From: Kibdelosporangium persicum
GTDB taxonomy: Bacteria > Actinomycetota > Actinomycetes > Mycobacteriales > Pseudonocardiaceae
Direction of reading: 5' to 3'
NCBI RefSeq assembly: GCF_013280595.1
Contig: NZ_JAAATY010000024.1
Span: forward strand, 1-64,000
DNA: 64,000 bases
In this document: in pieces, positions 51,515 through 60,772 of the stretch
Layout: every line of letters starts with the position of its first letter
How positions within the stretch are numbered: position 1 is the first letter of the stretch
The notes under the pieces: model-generated
Database searches by the model: none
Seen by the model: the letters and a program-made list of their open reading frames with translations, nothing else
What the model was told of the DNA's origin: nothing
Translations under genes and position numbers: made by a program

Positions 51515-52306
51515 GTGCGACTGCGGAACCTGCTACGGCCAGGGTGGCTGGGACTCACGGCGTTGGTGATCGTTTTCGCCACGGCGTGCTTCACCCTGCT
51601 CGCGCCGTGGCAGTTCGACCGCCACGAGGCCCGTAAGACGCAGAACGACGAGATCACGTTCTCGCGCACGGCCCCGACCGTCGCCTGGCAGCCGGGCATC
51701 AAGGAGTGGCGCCTGGTCAGCGCCACAGGCGAGTTCCTGCAGAGCGAAGAGGTCATCGCGCGGCTGCGGACCGTCCAGGGCGAGCCCGCGTTCGAGGTCA
51801 CGGTGCCGTTCAGGCTCACCGACGGCCGGGTCGTGCTGGTCGACCGCGGGTTCCTCCGGCCGGAGCAGTCCAGGCTGCCGGGCTACCAGGCGCCGCCGAC
51901 CGGTCAGGTGCAGTTGCTGGCGCGTCAGCGCGTCGACGAGACGGACTCGGAGAACCGCGACGCGTTCACCGACGAGGACGGCAAGCGGCAGGCCTGGGCG
52001 GTCGACTCACGGACCGTCGCCCGAGCCACGGGACTGCGGATCGAGCCGGGTTATCTGCAACTGGAGAAGGACTCGCCGGGCGTGCTCGGCCCGTTGCCGT
52101 TGCCGGAACTCGATGCCGGACCGTACTTCTCCTATGCGTTGCAGTGGATCGCGTTCGGCGCGATGGCGATCCTCGGCTGGCTGTACTTCACGTGGCGCGA
52201 ACTGCTTCCCGGCGGCGCGCTGAGCACCGAACGGCCGCGTAAGCGCTCGGTGGCGGAGATGGTCGCCGAAGAGGAAGCCGCGGAACGCGCGAAGGCCACA
52301 ACCTAG
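51515..52306 (+). CDS. SURF1-family cytochrome oxidase assembly protein
   Basis: The 263-residue product has two transmembrane helices (about 8-30 and 208-230) flanking an extracytoplasmic domain, the SURF1 layout, with family segments LAPWQFDRHEAR, VLVDRGFL and YFSYALQWIAFG. It assists haem-copper oxidase assembly. It corresponds to Rv2235 in the mycobacterial order. The GTG start has GGTGG upstream; a TACGGT at 51503-51508 could be a leaderless -10. Confidence 0.9.
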   Translation: MRLRNLLRPGWLGLTALVIVFATACFTLLAPWQFDRHEARKTQNDEITFSRTAPTVAWQPGIKEWRLVSATGEFLQSEEVIARLRTVQGEPAFEVTVPFRLTDGRVVLVDRGFLRPEQSRLPGYQAPPTGQVQLLARQRVDETDSENRDAFTDEDGKRQAWAVDSRTVARATGLRIEPGYLQLEKDSPGVLGPLPLPELDAGPYFSYALQWIAFGAMAILGWLYFTWRELLPGGALSTERPRKRSVAEMVAEEEAAERAKATT

Positions 52307-52334
52307 CGAGACATTCTTCGGTGCTTGCGCTGGT

Positions 52335-53270
52335 TCAGCGGCGGGCGAACAGTGCCAGGAACGCCGCACTCGCTCCGGCCAGGGCACCCACCACACGGGA
52401 AAGTTCCACCGCACGTGTGACGTGCCCGGCATCAGGACTACGGCCCGTTCCCAGCACGGGACGTTCCTCCACGCCGTGCTTGTACACGGTCCGCCCACCC
52501 AGGCGGATTTCCAGGGCTCCGGCGAACGCTGCCTCAACCCGGCCCGCGTTGGGTGACGGATGCGCCGTGGCGTCCCGCTGCCACGCGCGCCAGGCGCCCT
52601 GGGCCGAACCGCCGACCACCGGCGCACCGGCCACGGTCAACGCCGCCGCGGCGCGTGCGGGCAGGAGGTTCACTACGTCGTCCAGCCGTGCCGAGGCCCA
52701 GCCGAAGTTGCGGTACCTGGGCGAACGGTGGCCGACCATCGCGTCCATCGTGTTCACGGCTCGGTACCCGAGCAGCCCTGGTACGCCGAGTACAGCGCCC
52801 CAGAACAGGGGGGCGACCACCGCATCGGATGTGTTCTCCGCCACGGACTCGACCGTCGCGCGTGCCAGTGCCGTCGCGTCGAGCGCTTCCGGGTCGCGTC
52901 CACAGAGGTTGGGCAAACGCTTGCGCGCCGCCTCCACGTCGCCGGAGTCCAGCTCACGGCCCATGTACGTGCCTTCGCGGGCCAGCGACTTCCCGCCGAG
53001 CGCGATCCACGTCGCCGTCGCGGTGGTCAGCACCCGCAACACGGGGTAACGGCGCCCGATCCGTTCTGCCGCAACACCTACGGCGACAGCCGATCCGGCG
53101 AGCACGCCCGTGTAGATCACGCCGGGCACCTTGCTGTCCCGGTATGCCAGCTTCTCCAGGCGCTGCGCCAGCGCTCCGAACCCCGCCACCGGATGGCGTC
53201 CGCGCGGATCACCGAAGACACCGTCCGCCACGACACCAAGCAGCAGTCCGACTGCTCTACCCGCGGTCAC
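52335..53270 (-). CDS. cobD: adenosylcobinamide-phosphate synthase
   Basis: The 311-residue integral membrane enzyme joins adenosylcobyric acid to aminopropanol phosphate in cobalamin synthesis. Signatures are VADGVFGDPRGRHPVAGFG, ATVESVAENTSDAVVAPLFW, GYRAVNTMDAMVGHRSPRY and AHPSPNAGRVEAAFAGALEI (CbiB family). The GTG at 53270 with GGGAGGACT before it gives the usual family length, rather than the TTG 57 bases upstream. It converges on the SURF1 gene. Confidence 0.92.
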   Translation of the reverse strand: MTAGRAVGLLLGVVADGVFGDPRGRHPVAGFGALAQRLEKLAYRDSKVPGVIYTGVLAGSAVAVGVAAERIGRRYPVLRVLTTATATWIALGGKSLAREGTYMGRELDSGDVEAARKRLPNLCGRDPEALDATALARATVESVAENTSDAVVAPLFWGAVLGVPGLLGYRAVNTMDAMVGHRSPRYRNFGWASARLDDVVNLLPARAAAALTVAGAPVVGGSAQGAWRAWQRDATAHPSPNAGRVEAAFAGALEIRLGGRTVYKHGVEERPVLGTGRSPDAGHVTRAVELSRVVGALAGASAAFLALFARR

Positions 53271-53345
53271 CAGTCCTCCCAGCCCCTGCCCACTCCAGAA
53301 CGGTAGCGCCGCCAAGATCAGCACCAAGAGCTAGGGTGGCGAGCC

Positions 53346-54899
53346 GTGACCCCCGAGCAGCAGGACCGCGCGGCCGAAGCCCCCGCGCGCCCGAACACCG
53401 ACCGGCTCGGGCTTTACGCGTACCTGCAGGCCAGGGAGCACAAAGCGACCTACCTGGCGATCATGCGACTGTTCACCGCGACCCTGCTGGCCGACCTGTC
53501 CGCGGGTGACGTGGCCGCGGCCCTCGCGCCCGCGGAGCGGGACGGCACGATCGAACGCGGCGAGTCGCGGATCGAGAACGTGATCACCCGGCTCAAGCAG
53601 CTGGTCGAGTGGGGCAACCTGGTGCAGGGCCGCCGTGAGGTGGTCGCCGCCAGCATCGCCGAGTTCCAGCACGGCAGCGTCCGCTACCAGGTCAGCAAGC
53701 TGGCCGTGCGCGTCCAGCGGGACGTCGACGAGCTGCTGCGGGTCCCGGAAGGCGCCCGTGAGGTCTCCCGCGAGCTGCTGCCCGCGATCGAGCGCGGCCT
53801 GAGCCAGCTCGGCAAGTCGCTGGCCAAGGCCGTCAGCCACGAGCAGCGCGATGCGGGCTCCGGCGCCGCCACCAGGTCCCGTGAGCTGCTGTCCGAGCAG
53901 GTCACGACCCTCTTCCTGCAGCACGCGGAGCTCGCCGCGACGGTCCGGGACTTCTACGCCTACCTCGGCCAGGTCGTCACCCGCCACCACCTGGCGGCCG
54001 ACGAGATCTCCGGGTTCCGCAACCTGCTGGTCGAGTACATCCAGAAGGTCGTCGAGGACGTCCTGCGGCAGACACCGGCCATCGCCGAGCACCTGACCGG
54101 CCGGTTCGCCGCCGCCCGTCCCGAACTGCTGCGGCTGCTCGGCCCGACCGACGGCCTCGGGCCCGCTGTGGAGCGGGCCAGGGGCCGCAGCGCCGCGGAC
54201 TGGCAGGAACTGACCGACTGGTTCGTCGACCGCCCGGGACGCCCCTCGCAGGTCACCGTGCTCCGAGAAGCGACGGCACGGGCGATCGGCTCGTTGCTCG
54301 CGAGCGTGAAGCGTGCGACGGCGGGCGGCGGGTTACTGCCAGGACGCCGTGCGGAGTTGCTCAAGCTGGCGAAGTGGTTCGACGACAGCACACCCGCGCA
54401 GGCCGCGCAGATGTACGCGGCGGCGTTCGGGATGTACTCGTCACGGCACGTCCTCCCGGCGCCTGACCACGACTCGGACGACGAGCGCACGCCGTGGAGC
54501 GAAGGCCCGGTCTGTGACGTCACGGTCAGCGTGCGCAGCCGTAGCGATCGCGGCGCGCGTGGCCGTACCTCGCGGATCATGGACGACCCGATCACCGAGC
54601 AGTCCCTGCTGGCCGACGCCCGGCGCGCGGACGAGCGCAGGGCCGCTGACGTGGCGGAACTCATCGCGGCGGCGCCGAGGCTGAACGAGGTCACGTTGTC
54701 GCCGGGCGCGCTGAGCGTGCTGTGCGAGCTGCTGACCATGGCCATGGCGCAGCGTGAGAGCGCGAAGGACGCCGGCTCGGCCGAGGACCAGGTCCGGGGC
54801 CTGACCGTGCGGATCGAGTACGCCGAAGGCGAGACCGCGACCGTCCGCACGACCGGTGGAACGTTGACCCTGCGGGATTCCCGGCTGGTGGTGAGATGA
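53346..54899 (+). CDS. jetA: JetA of a type II Wadjet system (DUF2397/TIGR02677)
   Basis: The 517-residue product matches DUF2397: TDRLGLYAYLQAREHKATYLAIMR N-terminus (conserved winged-helix region), LTRLKQLVEWGNL-like segment, long helical middle, and a DUF2397-type C-terminal region after a variable linker (about 370-420). By analogy with MukF/kleisin it should bridge the SMC heads. A TAGGGT at 53332-53337 would give a nearly leaderless transcript starting at the GTG. First gene of a tight jetABC operon; overlaps jetB by four bases. Confidence 0.88.
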   Translation: MTPEQQDRAAEAPARPNTDRLGLYAYLQAREHKATYLAIMRLFTATLLADLSAGDVAAALAPAERDGTIERGESRIENVITRLKQLVEWGNLVQGRREVVAASIAEFQHGSVRYQVSKLAVRVQRDVDELLRVPEGAREVSRELLPAIERGLSQLGKSLAKAVSHEQRDAGSGAATRSRELLSEQVTTLFLQHAELAATVRDFYAYLGQVVTRHHLAADEISGFRNLLVEYIQKVVEDVLRQTPAIAEHLTGRFAAARPELLRLLGPTDGLGPAVERARGRSAADWQELTDWFVDRPGRPSQVTVLREATARAIGSLLASVKRATAGGGLLPGRRAELLKLAKWFDDSTPAQAAQMYAAAFGMYSSRHVLPAPDHDSDDERTPWSEGPVCDVTVSVRSRSDRGARGRTSRIMDDPITEQSLLADARRADERRAADVAELIAAAPRLNEVTLSPGALSVLCELLTMAMAQRESAKDAGSAEDQVRGLTVRIEYAEGETATVRTTGGTLTLRDSRLVVR

Positions 54900-56128
54900 G
54901 GCTCAGCGCGGCCGACCCCCTCGAAGGGCTGGCGGACATCGACGCGGCGAACGTGGTGCGCTGTGCCCGTACCCTGCTGCGCAGGCCGTTGTTGCGGCTC
55001 GGCGGGCCGGACGGGGAACTGCTGCCGTTGGTGTACCGGCACCGGGTGGTGCTCGGCGAGATGTTCACCGCGCTGCTGGGCTACCGGCTGGTCGTGGAAC
55101 GCAAGTTCGCGCGCCTCTACAAAGCCGGTCCCGGCGCCGATTCCACTCGCGGTGTCCAGGAACTGTCGCCGCGCGGCTACGCGTACGTCGCGCTGACCAT
55201 GGCCGCGCTGACCGGCACCGGACGGCAGGTCCTGTTGTCCCGCCTGGTGTCGGACGTCCGTGCGGCGGCGATCGAAGCGGGCATGAAGGTCGTGGACACG
55301 ATCGCCGACCGGCGCGCGTTGACCGCGGCACTGCGGCATCTGGTGTCGCTGGGCGTGCTCACCGAGACCGAGGGCACGGTCGGCTCCGCCAGCCAGGACG
55401 CCCCGGCCGAGGCATTGATCACAATCGAGACGGATCTGCTGGGCCAACTGCTCGCCGGACCGGTCGGCGACGCCCAGGACGCCGCGCATCTGGTGACGCT
55501 GGCGGCGCGAACCGCGCCGCGCCGCGTGGACTTCCAGGTGCGCAGAAAACTCGTCGAGTCCCCCGTGGTGCTGTACGCCGATCTGGCCGAGGACGAGCGG
55601 GAATGGCTGCTGCGCAACCAGAGGCGCGAGTCGTACCTGCTGGAGCGGTGCTTCGGGCTTTACACCGAGACGCGGCTGGAGGGCATCCTCGCGGCCGATC
55701 CGGAGGAGTACCTGTCCGACGTGATGTTCCCGGGTACCAGTACAGTCGCACGAATCGGGTTGCTCGCACTGCCCGATCTGCTCGGCCATGACTCCGGCGA
55801 CGCGGCCGGTGAGTCCGAAGTAGACGGTGCTGGCCGGCGTCCGGTCACCGCCGACCGGGTTCGTGAGGTGTGCGAACGGCTTGTGGCCGACTACCCGGCC
55901 GCCTGGTCCCGCCAGGCGGCCGAGGATCTCGACGGGATCGTCACGGAGGTGCTGGCGCTGTTCGTCCATATGGGACTTGCAGTCGCCGACGGCGAGCGGT
56001 GGTGGCTCTCGCCCGCCGCGGCTCGATGGTGGCCGGAGCCCGACGGTGATCCGGAGCGTGAGGTCCCCGGGCCCGCACCGGAACCCGAGGTACCGGGGTG
56101 GTCATTGTTCGACGAGGAGGGCGCATGA
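54896..56128 (+). CDS. jetB: JetB of a type II Wadjet system (DUF2398/TIGR02678)
   Basis: The 410-residue product matches DUF2398: an N-terminal winged-helix-like domain (LLRRPLLRLGGPDGELLPLVYRH region), FQVRRKLVESPVVLYADL, and the helical ERCFGLYTETRLEGILA segment. In Wadjet it acts as a MukE/KITE-like subunit of the SMC complex. ATGA overlaps link it to both neighbours, so all three genes are translated from one mRNA. Confidence 0.87.
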   Translation: MRLSAADPLEGLADIDAANVVRCARTLLRRPLLRLGGPDGELLPLVYRHRVVLGEMFTALLGYRLVVERKFARLYKAGPGADSTRGVQELSPRGYAYVALTMAALTGTGRQVLLSRLVSDVRAAAIEAGMKVVDTIADRRALTAALRHLVSLGVLTETEGTVGSASQDAPAEALITIETDLLGQLLAGPVGDAQDAAHLVTLAARTAPRRVDFQVRRKLVESPVVLYADLAEDEREWLLRNQRRESYLLERCFGLYTETRLEGILAADPEEYLSDVMFPGTSTVARIGLLALPDLLGHDSGDAAGESEVDGAGRRPVTADRVREVCERLVADYPAAWSRQAAEDLDGIVTEVLALFVHMGLAVADGERWWLSPAAARWWPEPDGDPEREVPGPAPEPEVPGWSLFDEEGA

Positions 56129-59100
56129 CGGATCGCTGGCGGTTGCACCGGGGCGGGATCGTCAACGTCTGGCAGTACGCCGAGCAGACCTTCGACTTCT
56201 CCGGCGGGCGCGCGATCTTCCAGGGCACCAACGGGTCCGGCAAGTCCCGCACGCTCGAACTGCTGCTGCCCCTGTGCCTGGACGGTGACCTCCGGCAACT
56301 GGGCTCGAAGGGCTTCGACACGGTCAGCATCCGCAGGCTGATGCTCGACGACTACGACGGCGGGCCGAACCGGATCGGCTACGCCTGGGTCGAGCTCAGG
56401 CGCGAGGGGCACACGCTGACCTGCGGTGTCGGGGTGAAGGCGTCCAAGACCTCGCAGCAGATCTCCGACTCGTGGCGGTTCATCACGCCCCAGCGCGTCG
56501 GCATCGACTTCCAGCTGGCCGGTCCCGACCGGGTGCCGCTGGGTTCCGCGCAGCTGCGGGAAGTCCTTGGCGCCGACTGTGTCCTGGAGGAGCAGGCGTT
56601 CCGCGCCAAGATCGCCGAGACGGTCTACGGCGTGCCCGCGGGCCGCTACGGCGACCTGCTGCACCTTCAGCGGACCCTGCGCAACCCGGACGTCGGCCTG
56701 AAGGTGCTGGAGGGCCAGCTCGAGCAGATCCTGTCGGACGCGTTGCCGCCGTTGGACTCGGCCATGATCGAGCAACTGGCCACGTCCTTCGACGACCTGG
56801 AGTCGATCAGGGAGAACATCACCCGGCTGGGCACCGCCGACAAGGCGCTGCGGACCTTCCTCAAAACGTACTCCGACTACGCGCTCGCCGGCCTGCGCAC
56901 GGCCGCGGACAAGCTGAAGGCCAGCGAGGACAACGTCCGGAAACTGGGCTCACAGACCAAGAAGCTGACCGCGGAGCTGGACAAGGCACGCTCCGCGCGG
57001 GCCGACGCGGAGCGGGCCGAGCAGGAGCTGGAAGGCGGCGAGCAGCAGGCCGAGGAGACTATCGGCGCGCTGAAGGAGCTGCCCGCCTTCCGTGACCTAC
57101 AGGACCTGCAGAGCCGCGAGAAGCTCGTGGCCGCGGCGCGTTCGGCTGCTTCGTCGGCGTTGGACGTGGCCAACAAACAGCGTCTGGCCGAGGACGCGGC
57201 CGTTGACGGCGTCGTGCGGTTGCTGCGCCGCCTGGCACAGGATCTGGACTCCGCCGGGGAATTCGGCGAGTCGTTGCGGACCGCCTTGCAGGCGGCCGGT
57301 TTGGACACCTCGCTGTGCCCCTCCCTGCCGCGGATGGCGGAGAGCGAAAGCGAGACGATCACCGAGCGGGTCCGTGCCAAGCCGGACCCCGAGGCCGAGC
57401 CGTTGCCGATCGAGCGCAAGGTCCCGCCGCCGGTCGCGGCCGACGAACTGCTGACCGCGCTGACCGAGGCCGCCGAACGGGCCGGTCGCGCGGCGAAGGA
57501 AGCCCGGCGGCGCAGCGCGTTGACGCTCGCACTGCACCAGCAGGCCGTGGAGCAGGAGAAGCAGGAACAGCACGTCGAGACGTTGCGGTCGCAGGCCCGT
57601 GCCGCCCAGTTGGAGGCGACCGAGGCGGCCGGCAGGCGCAACCAGGCCAACCAGGAACTCGTCACCGAGTCGGACGTGTGGCTCGAACAGGTGCGTTCGT
57701 GGTGCGCCGCCGGGCCGCTGAAGACGGCCAAGCCGGAACGCCGCCTGCGGCTTCCGTCCGTTGAGGATTTGTCGGCGAATCCGGCTCAGGCTCGCGAGCT
57801 CAGCACGGCCGCGCGCCAGTGGACCGCGCCGTTGGTGCAGGCCGCGCGTGACGCCGCCCATGCCGCGTCTCAGCGCCGTACCGAGGCTCGGGACGCCATC
57901 GCGGAGCGCGACGCTGAACTGGCGGCTTTGCGCGCAGGCAAGGAACGTTCGCCCGCGTCTTCGGTCGCTCGCGACGACTCCACCGGCGCCGCGTTCTACC
58001 GGCTGGTGGACTTCAAGGCGGACCTGGCCGAGGCCGACCGGGCCGGGCTGGAGGCCGCGCTGGAGGCAAGCCGCCTGCTCAACGCCTGGGTCACGCCTTC
58101 GGGTTCGGTGCCGGACCTGGACGACGTGCTGGCTTCGCCCGGCGATGCCGTCCCCGGCCCGTCACTGGCCGATGTGCTTGTGGCCGTTGACGTTCCGGAC
58201 AGCCCCGTGCCCGCGGACCGGGTGGAGGCCCTGCTGCGCGGCATCGGCCTGGGCGAGGCGTCGGCGAGCATGACGGTGGCGGTGGACGGCCACTGGCGGG
58301 CGGGAACGTTGCACGGCCGTGGCTCGAAACCGGCTGCGGAGTTCGTCGGCGCGGGTGCCCGGACGGCCGGGCGTCAACGCCGGATCTCCGAGCTGGAAGA
58401 AGAACTCGCGACGCTGCGCACAGAGCTGCAAGCCGCGGAGGAGCAGCTGCGCTCGGCCAATGACGTTGTGGCGGAATGGGAACGGCACCTGGAGAAGTTC
58501 CCGGGCGACGAGGAGCTGATCGCCAAGCACACCCGGATGCGGACGGAGCAGGAAGCCACCGAGCGCGCCAACAAGCACGCGCAGCAACTGCGTGAAGAGC
58601 ACGACCAGATGCAGAACCGTTGGCAGGCCACAACTGCGGACCTGCTGCGGCAGGCGGGTGACGCGGGCCTGTCACCTCGTTCGGAGGACCTGCGCCAGGC
58701 CCAGCAGGCCGCGGCCGAGGCCCTGGGTGCGGCGGAACGGCTCGCCGAGGCCGTGCGTCAGCGCTGCCGTGGCACCGTCGAGGACCTGGTCGACGCCACG
58801 CACCGGTACCACACGGCCGTGGCCGACAGGACCACAGCGGAGTCCGACGCGGACCAGCGATGCGCCGAATACGCGGCGCAGGCAGGCACGTTGTCCGAGC
58901 TCACCGGCTCGGTCGGCGGCGAGGCCAAGGAGATCGCGGCCCGGCTGGCGGAGCTGGAGCAGTCACGCAAGCAGATGCGCGCCTCCCTGAAGGACATCCG
59001 CGAGAAGATCACGGCACTGCGGGAGCAGGCGGCGAAGCTGGAAGCGCAACTGGAAGGCGCGACCGAGCAACTGGCTTCCTCGGAGGAGATCCAGGCCAAC

Positions 59101-60180
59101 GCGTACCGCCAGTTCTCCACGGTCGTCACGGCTCCCGGCGTGCTGTCCGCCGCGTTGCCGGACTTGGCGGACACGGACCTGGCCGCGGTTCGTGCCGCCG
59201 TCGCCGAGGCTTCGGACCGTAAGGCCGCCGGTGAGACCGCGGTGATCACCAAGCTCCAGGACCTGCAGACGGCTCTCGCGGGCGGCTACGACATCGCCGC
59301 CGAGGAACACGCGGGCCTGCTGACGGTGTCCGTGGCGGGTGAGGAAGGCGGCCGTCCGGTCGCCCAGGCCGCCAGGCAGGTGTCGTCGAAACTGGCGGAA
59401 CAGCGGGGGTTCCTGGACGAGCAGTACCAGCGGATCTTCGCGGACTACCTGATCAGGGACCTCGCCGAGTGGCTGCGTGGCCAGATCACGGTCGCCGAGG
59501 ACCTGGCCCGCCGGATGAACGAGGTTCTCGGGCAGGCCAAGTCGTCCCAGGGCGTGCACGTCCAGCTGGAGTGGAAGCCGTCGGCGGCGTTGGACGACGA
59601 GACCCGCCAGGCCTTGTCGTTGGTCCGGATGCCGTACGGCGAAAGGACTTCAGCCCAGGACGCCACCCTGCGCCGGGTCTTCACCGAGCGCATCGAGGCC
59701 GAACGGGACACGCACTCCAGCGGTTACGCGGAGATCCTGTCCCGCGCGTTGGACTACCGCTCGTGGCACGCCTTCACGGTCCGCGTGGCCGACACAGGGC
59801 CTGATGGCGCGCCTCGCGTGCGGCGCCTGCGGCAGTTGTCCTCAGGTGAGACGCGCCTGGTGTCGTACGTGACGCTGTTCGCCGCCGCGGCCGCGTTCTA
59901 CGACGCGGTGAGCAGCAAGTCGGCGGACTTCAACCCGCTCCGGCTGGTCCTGCTCGACGAGGCGTTCGAACGTCTCGACGACCCGACGATCGCCCGCATG
60001 CTCGGCCTGCTGGTGGACCTCGACATGGACTGGGTCATCACGTGGCCAAGCGGTTGGGGCGTCTCGGACAAGATCCCCCGCATGCACATCTACGACGTCC
60101 TGCGGCCACGAAACGGCCGCGGTGTCGCGTGCACACAGACAACGTGGGACGGCGCCGCCATGGACCGCATCGACCCCTAG
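56125..60180 (+). CDS. jetC: JetC, SMC-like ATPase of a type II Wadjet system (TIGR02680)
   Basis: The 1351-residue product has Walker A GTNGSGKS at 34-41, long coiled coils at about 260-560 and 770-1060 around a hinge-like globular part (about 580-760), ABC signature LSSGETRL at about 1238-1245, and Walker B LVLLDE at about 1274-1279. All ATPase motifs are intact. In Wadjet the motor extrudes DNA loops on plasmids, and JetD then cuts. No JetD gene follows; 135 bases of non-coding DNA and ESX-type genes come next. Confidence 0.92.
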   Translation: MTDRWRLHRGGIVNVWQYAEQTFDFSGGRAIFQGTNGSGKSRTLELLLPLCLDGDLRQLGSKGFDTVSIRRLMLDDYDGGPNRIGYAWVELRREGHTLTCGVGVKASKTSQQISDSWRFITPQRVGIDFQLAGPDRVPLGSAQLREVLGADCVLEEQAFRAKIAETVYGVPAGRYGDLLHLQRTLRNPDVGLKVLEGQLEQILSDALPPLDSAMIEQLATSFDDLESIRENITRLGTADKALRTFLKTYSDYALAGLRTAADKLKASEDNVRKLGSQTKKLTAELDKARSARADAERAEQELEGGEQQAEETIGALKELPAFRDLQDLQSREKLVAAARSAASSALDVANKQRLAEDAAVDGVVRLLRRLAQDLDSAGEFGESLRTALQAAGLDTSLCPSLPRMAESESETITERVRAKPDPEAEPLPIERKVPPPVAADELLTALTEAAERAGRAAKEARRRSALTLALHQQAVEQEKQEQHVETLRSQARAAQLEATEAAGRRNQANQELVTESDVWLEQVRSWCAAGPLKTAKPERRLRLPSVEDLSANPAQARELSTAARQWTAPLVQAARDAAHAASQRRTEARDAIAERDAELAALRAGKERSPASSVARDDSTGAAFYRLVDFKADLAEADRAGLEAALEASRLLNAWVTPSGSVPDLDDVLASPGDAVPGPSLADVLVAVDVPDSPVPADRVEALLRGIGLGEASASMTVAVDGHWRAGTLHGRGSKPAAEFVGAGARTAGRQRRISELEEELATLRTELQAAEEQLRSANDVVAEWERHLEKFPGDEELIAKHTRMRTEQEATERANKHAQQLREEHDQMQNRWQATTADLLRQAGDAGLSPRSEDLRQAQQAAAEALGAAERLAEAVRQRCRGTVEDLVDATHRYHTAVADRTTAESDADQRCAEYAAQAGTLSELTGSVGGEAKEIAARLAELEQSRKQMRASLKDIREKITALREQAAKLEAQLEGATEQLASSEEIQANAYRQFSTVVTAPGVLSAALPDLADTDLAAVRAAVAEASDRKAAGETAVITKLQDLQTALAGGYDIAAEEHAGLLTVSVAGEEGGRPVAQAARQVSSKLAEQRGFLDEQYQRIFADYLIRDLAEWLRGQITVAEDLARRMNEVLGQAKSSQGVHVQLEWKPSAALDDETRQALSLVRMPYGERTSAQDATLRRVFTERIEAERDTHSSGYAEILSRALDYRSWHAFTVRVADTGPDGAPRVRRLRQLSSGETRLVSYVTLFAAAAAFYDAVSSKSADFNPLRLVLLDEAFERLDDPTIARMLGLLVDLDMDWVITWPSGWGVSDKIPRMHIYDVLRPRNGRGVACTQTTWDGAAMDRIDP

Positions 60181-60264
60181 TAGCCCATTCGAGTGGCAAA
60201 GGCGCGAGTCCCAATTTCGGCAACCGCGACTATGCGAGTCTCGTCGTATCTACGCTGAGTGCCG

Positions 60265-60281
60265 ACTTCGCAACGCGAAGT
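60265..60281. promoter_or_regulatory. 17-base palindrome before the ESX-type cassette
   Basis: ACTTCGC-AAC-GCGAAGT forms a perfect 7-base stem with a three-base centre, 85 bases after jetC and 33 bases before the next start. It lacks a T-run on the plus strand, so an operator is as likely as a terminator. Confidence 0.4.
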
Positions 60282-60314
60282 AGCTTGGCGCAGGATGTGA
60301 CAGGAGGAGCAACG

Positions 60315-60764
60315 GTGCCTGTTGGGGAGCAGGGACCCGGAACCGCGGAGCAGCAGATCCGGTTCGAGGTCGCGATCGACAAGACCCTGCGCGCAGCCGC
60401 CGGGATGTTCGGCATCGACTACGAGTCACAAGCCGCGGGCGGAGGCGGCACAGGCGGCAAATGGGTCTTCACCAGCGTCGACCAACTCGACGACCTCATC
60501 AAAGAATGGACCGACGTTGGCCTGGCGATACAAGGCCGTTTGAAGAAGATCCGTGACGCCCAGGCGTTGATCTACCCGCCAGCGGACGACATCTTGAGCC
60601 GATTTCAAGCAGATGGGCTTGCCGACTCGCTTGAGGCGATGGCGCAGCACGCAGATAGCATGTACAAGTACGCGGACACGTACGTACAGAAGCTTGCAGA
60701 CACCCGATCGGCATACGTCAACACAGAAGGCGACAACACCGCCCGCATGAAAGACGCCTACTAG
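60315..60764 (+). CDS. small ESX-associated helical protein
   Basis: The 149-residue product has a soluble N-terminus with a Gly-rich loop (about 38-48) and a helical hairpin over the last 90 residues (VDQLDDLIKEWTDVGLAIQGRLKKI ... EAMAQHADSMYKYADTYVQKL as separate helices). It resembles PE/EspC-like partners that precede a DUF3558 lipoprotein and a WXG protein in Pseudonocardiales genomes. The GTG start has a GGAGGAGC site. Codon use is less GC-rich than in the jet genes. Confidence 0.62.
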   Translation: MPVGEQGPGTAEQQIRFEVAIDKTLRAAAGMFGIDYESQAAGGGGTGGKWVFTSVDQLDDLIKEWTDVGLAIQGRLKKIRDAQALIYPPADDILSRFQADGLADSLEAMAQHADSMYKYADTYVQKLADTRSAYVNTEGDNTARMKDAY

Positions 60765-60772
60765 GATCAGGG

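Noticed and set aside
53960-55969. A 669-codon minus-strand open frame across jetA and jetB
   Set aside because: Shadow of two strongly supported plus-strand genes; low-complexity Arg/Ser/Pro composition and no domain.
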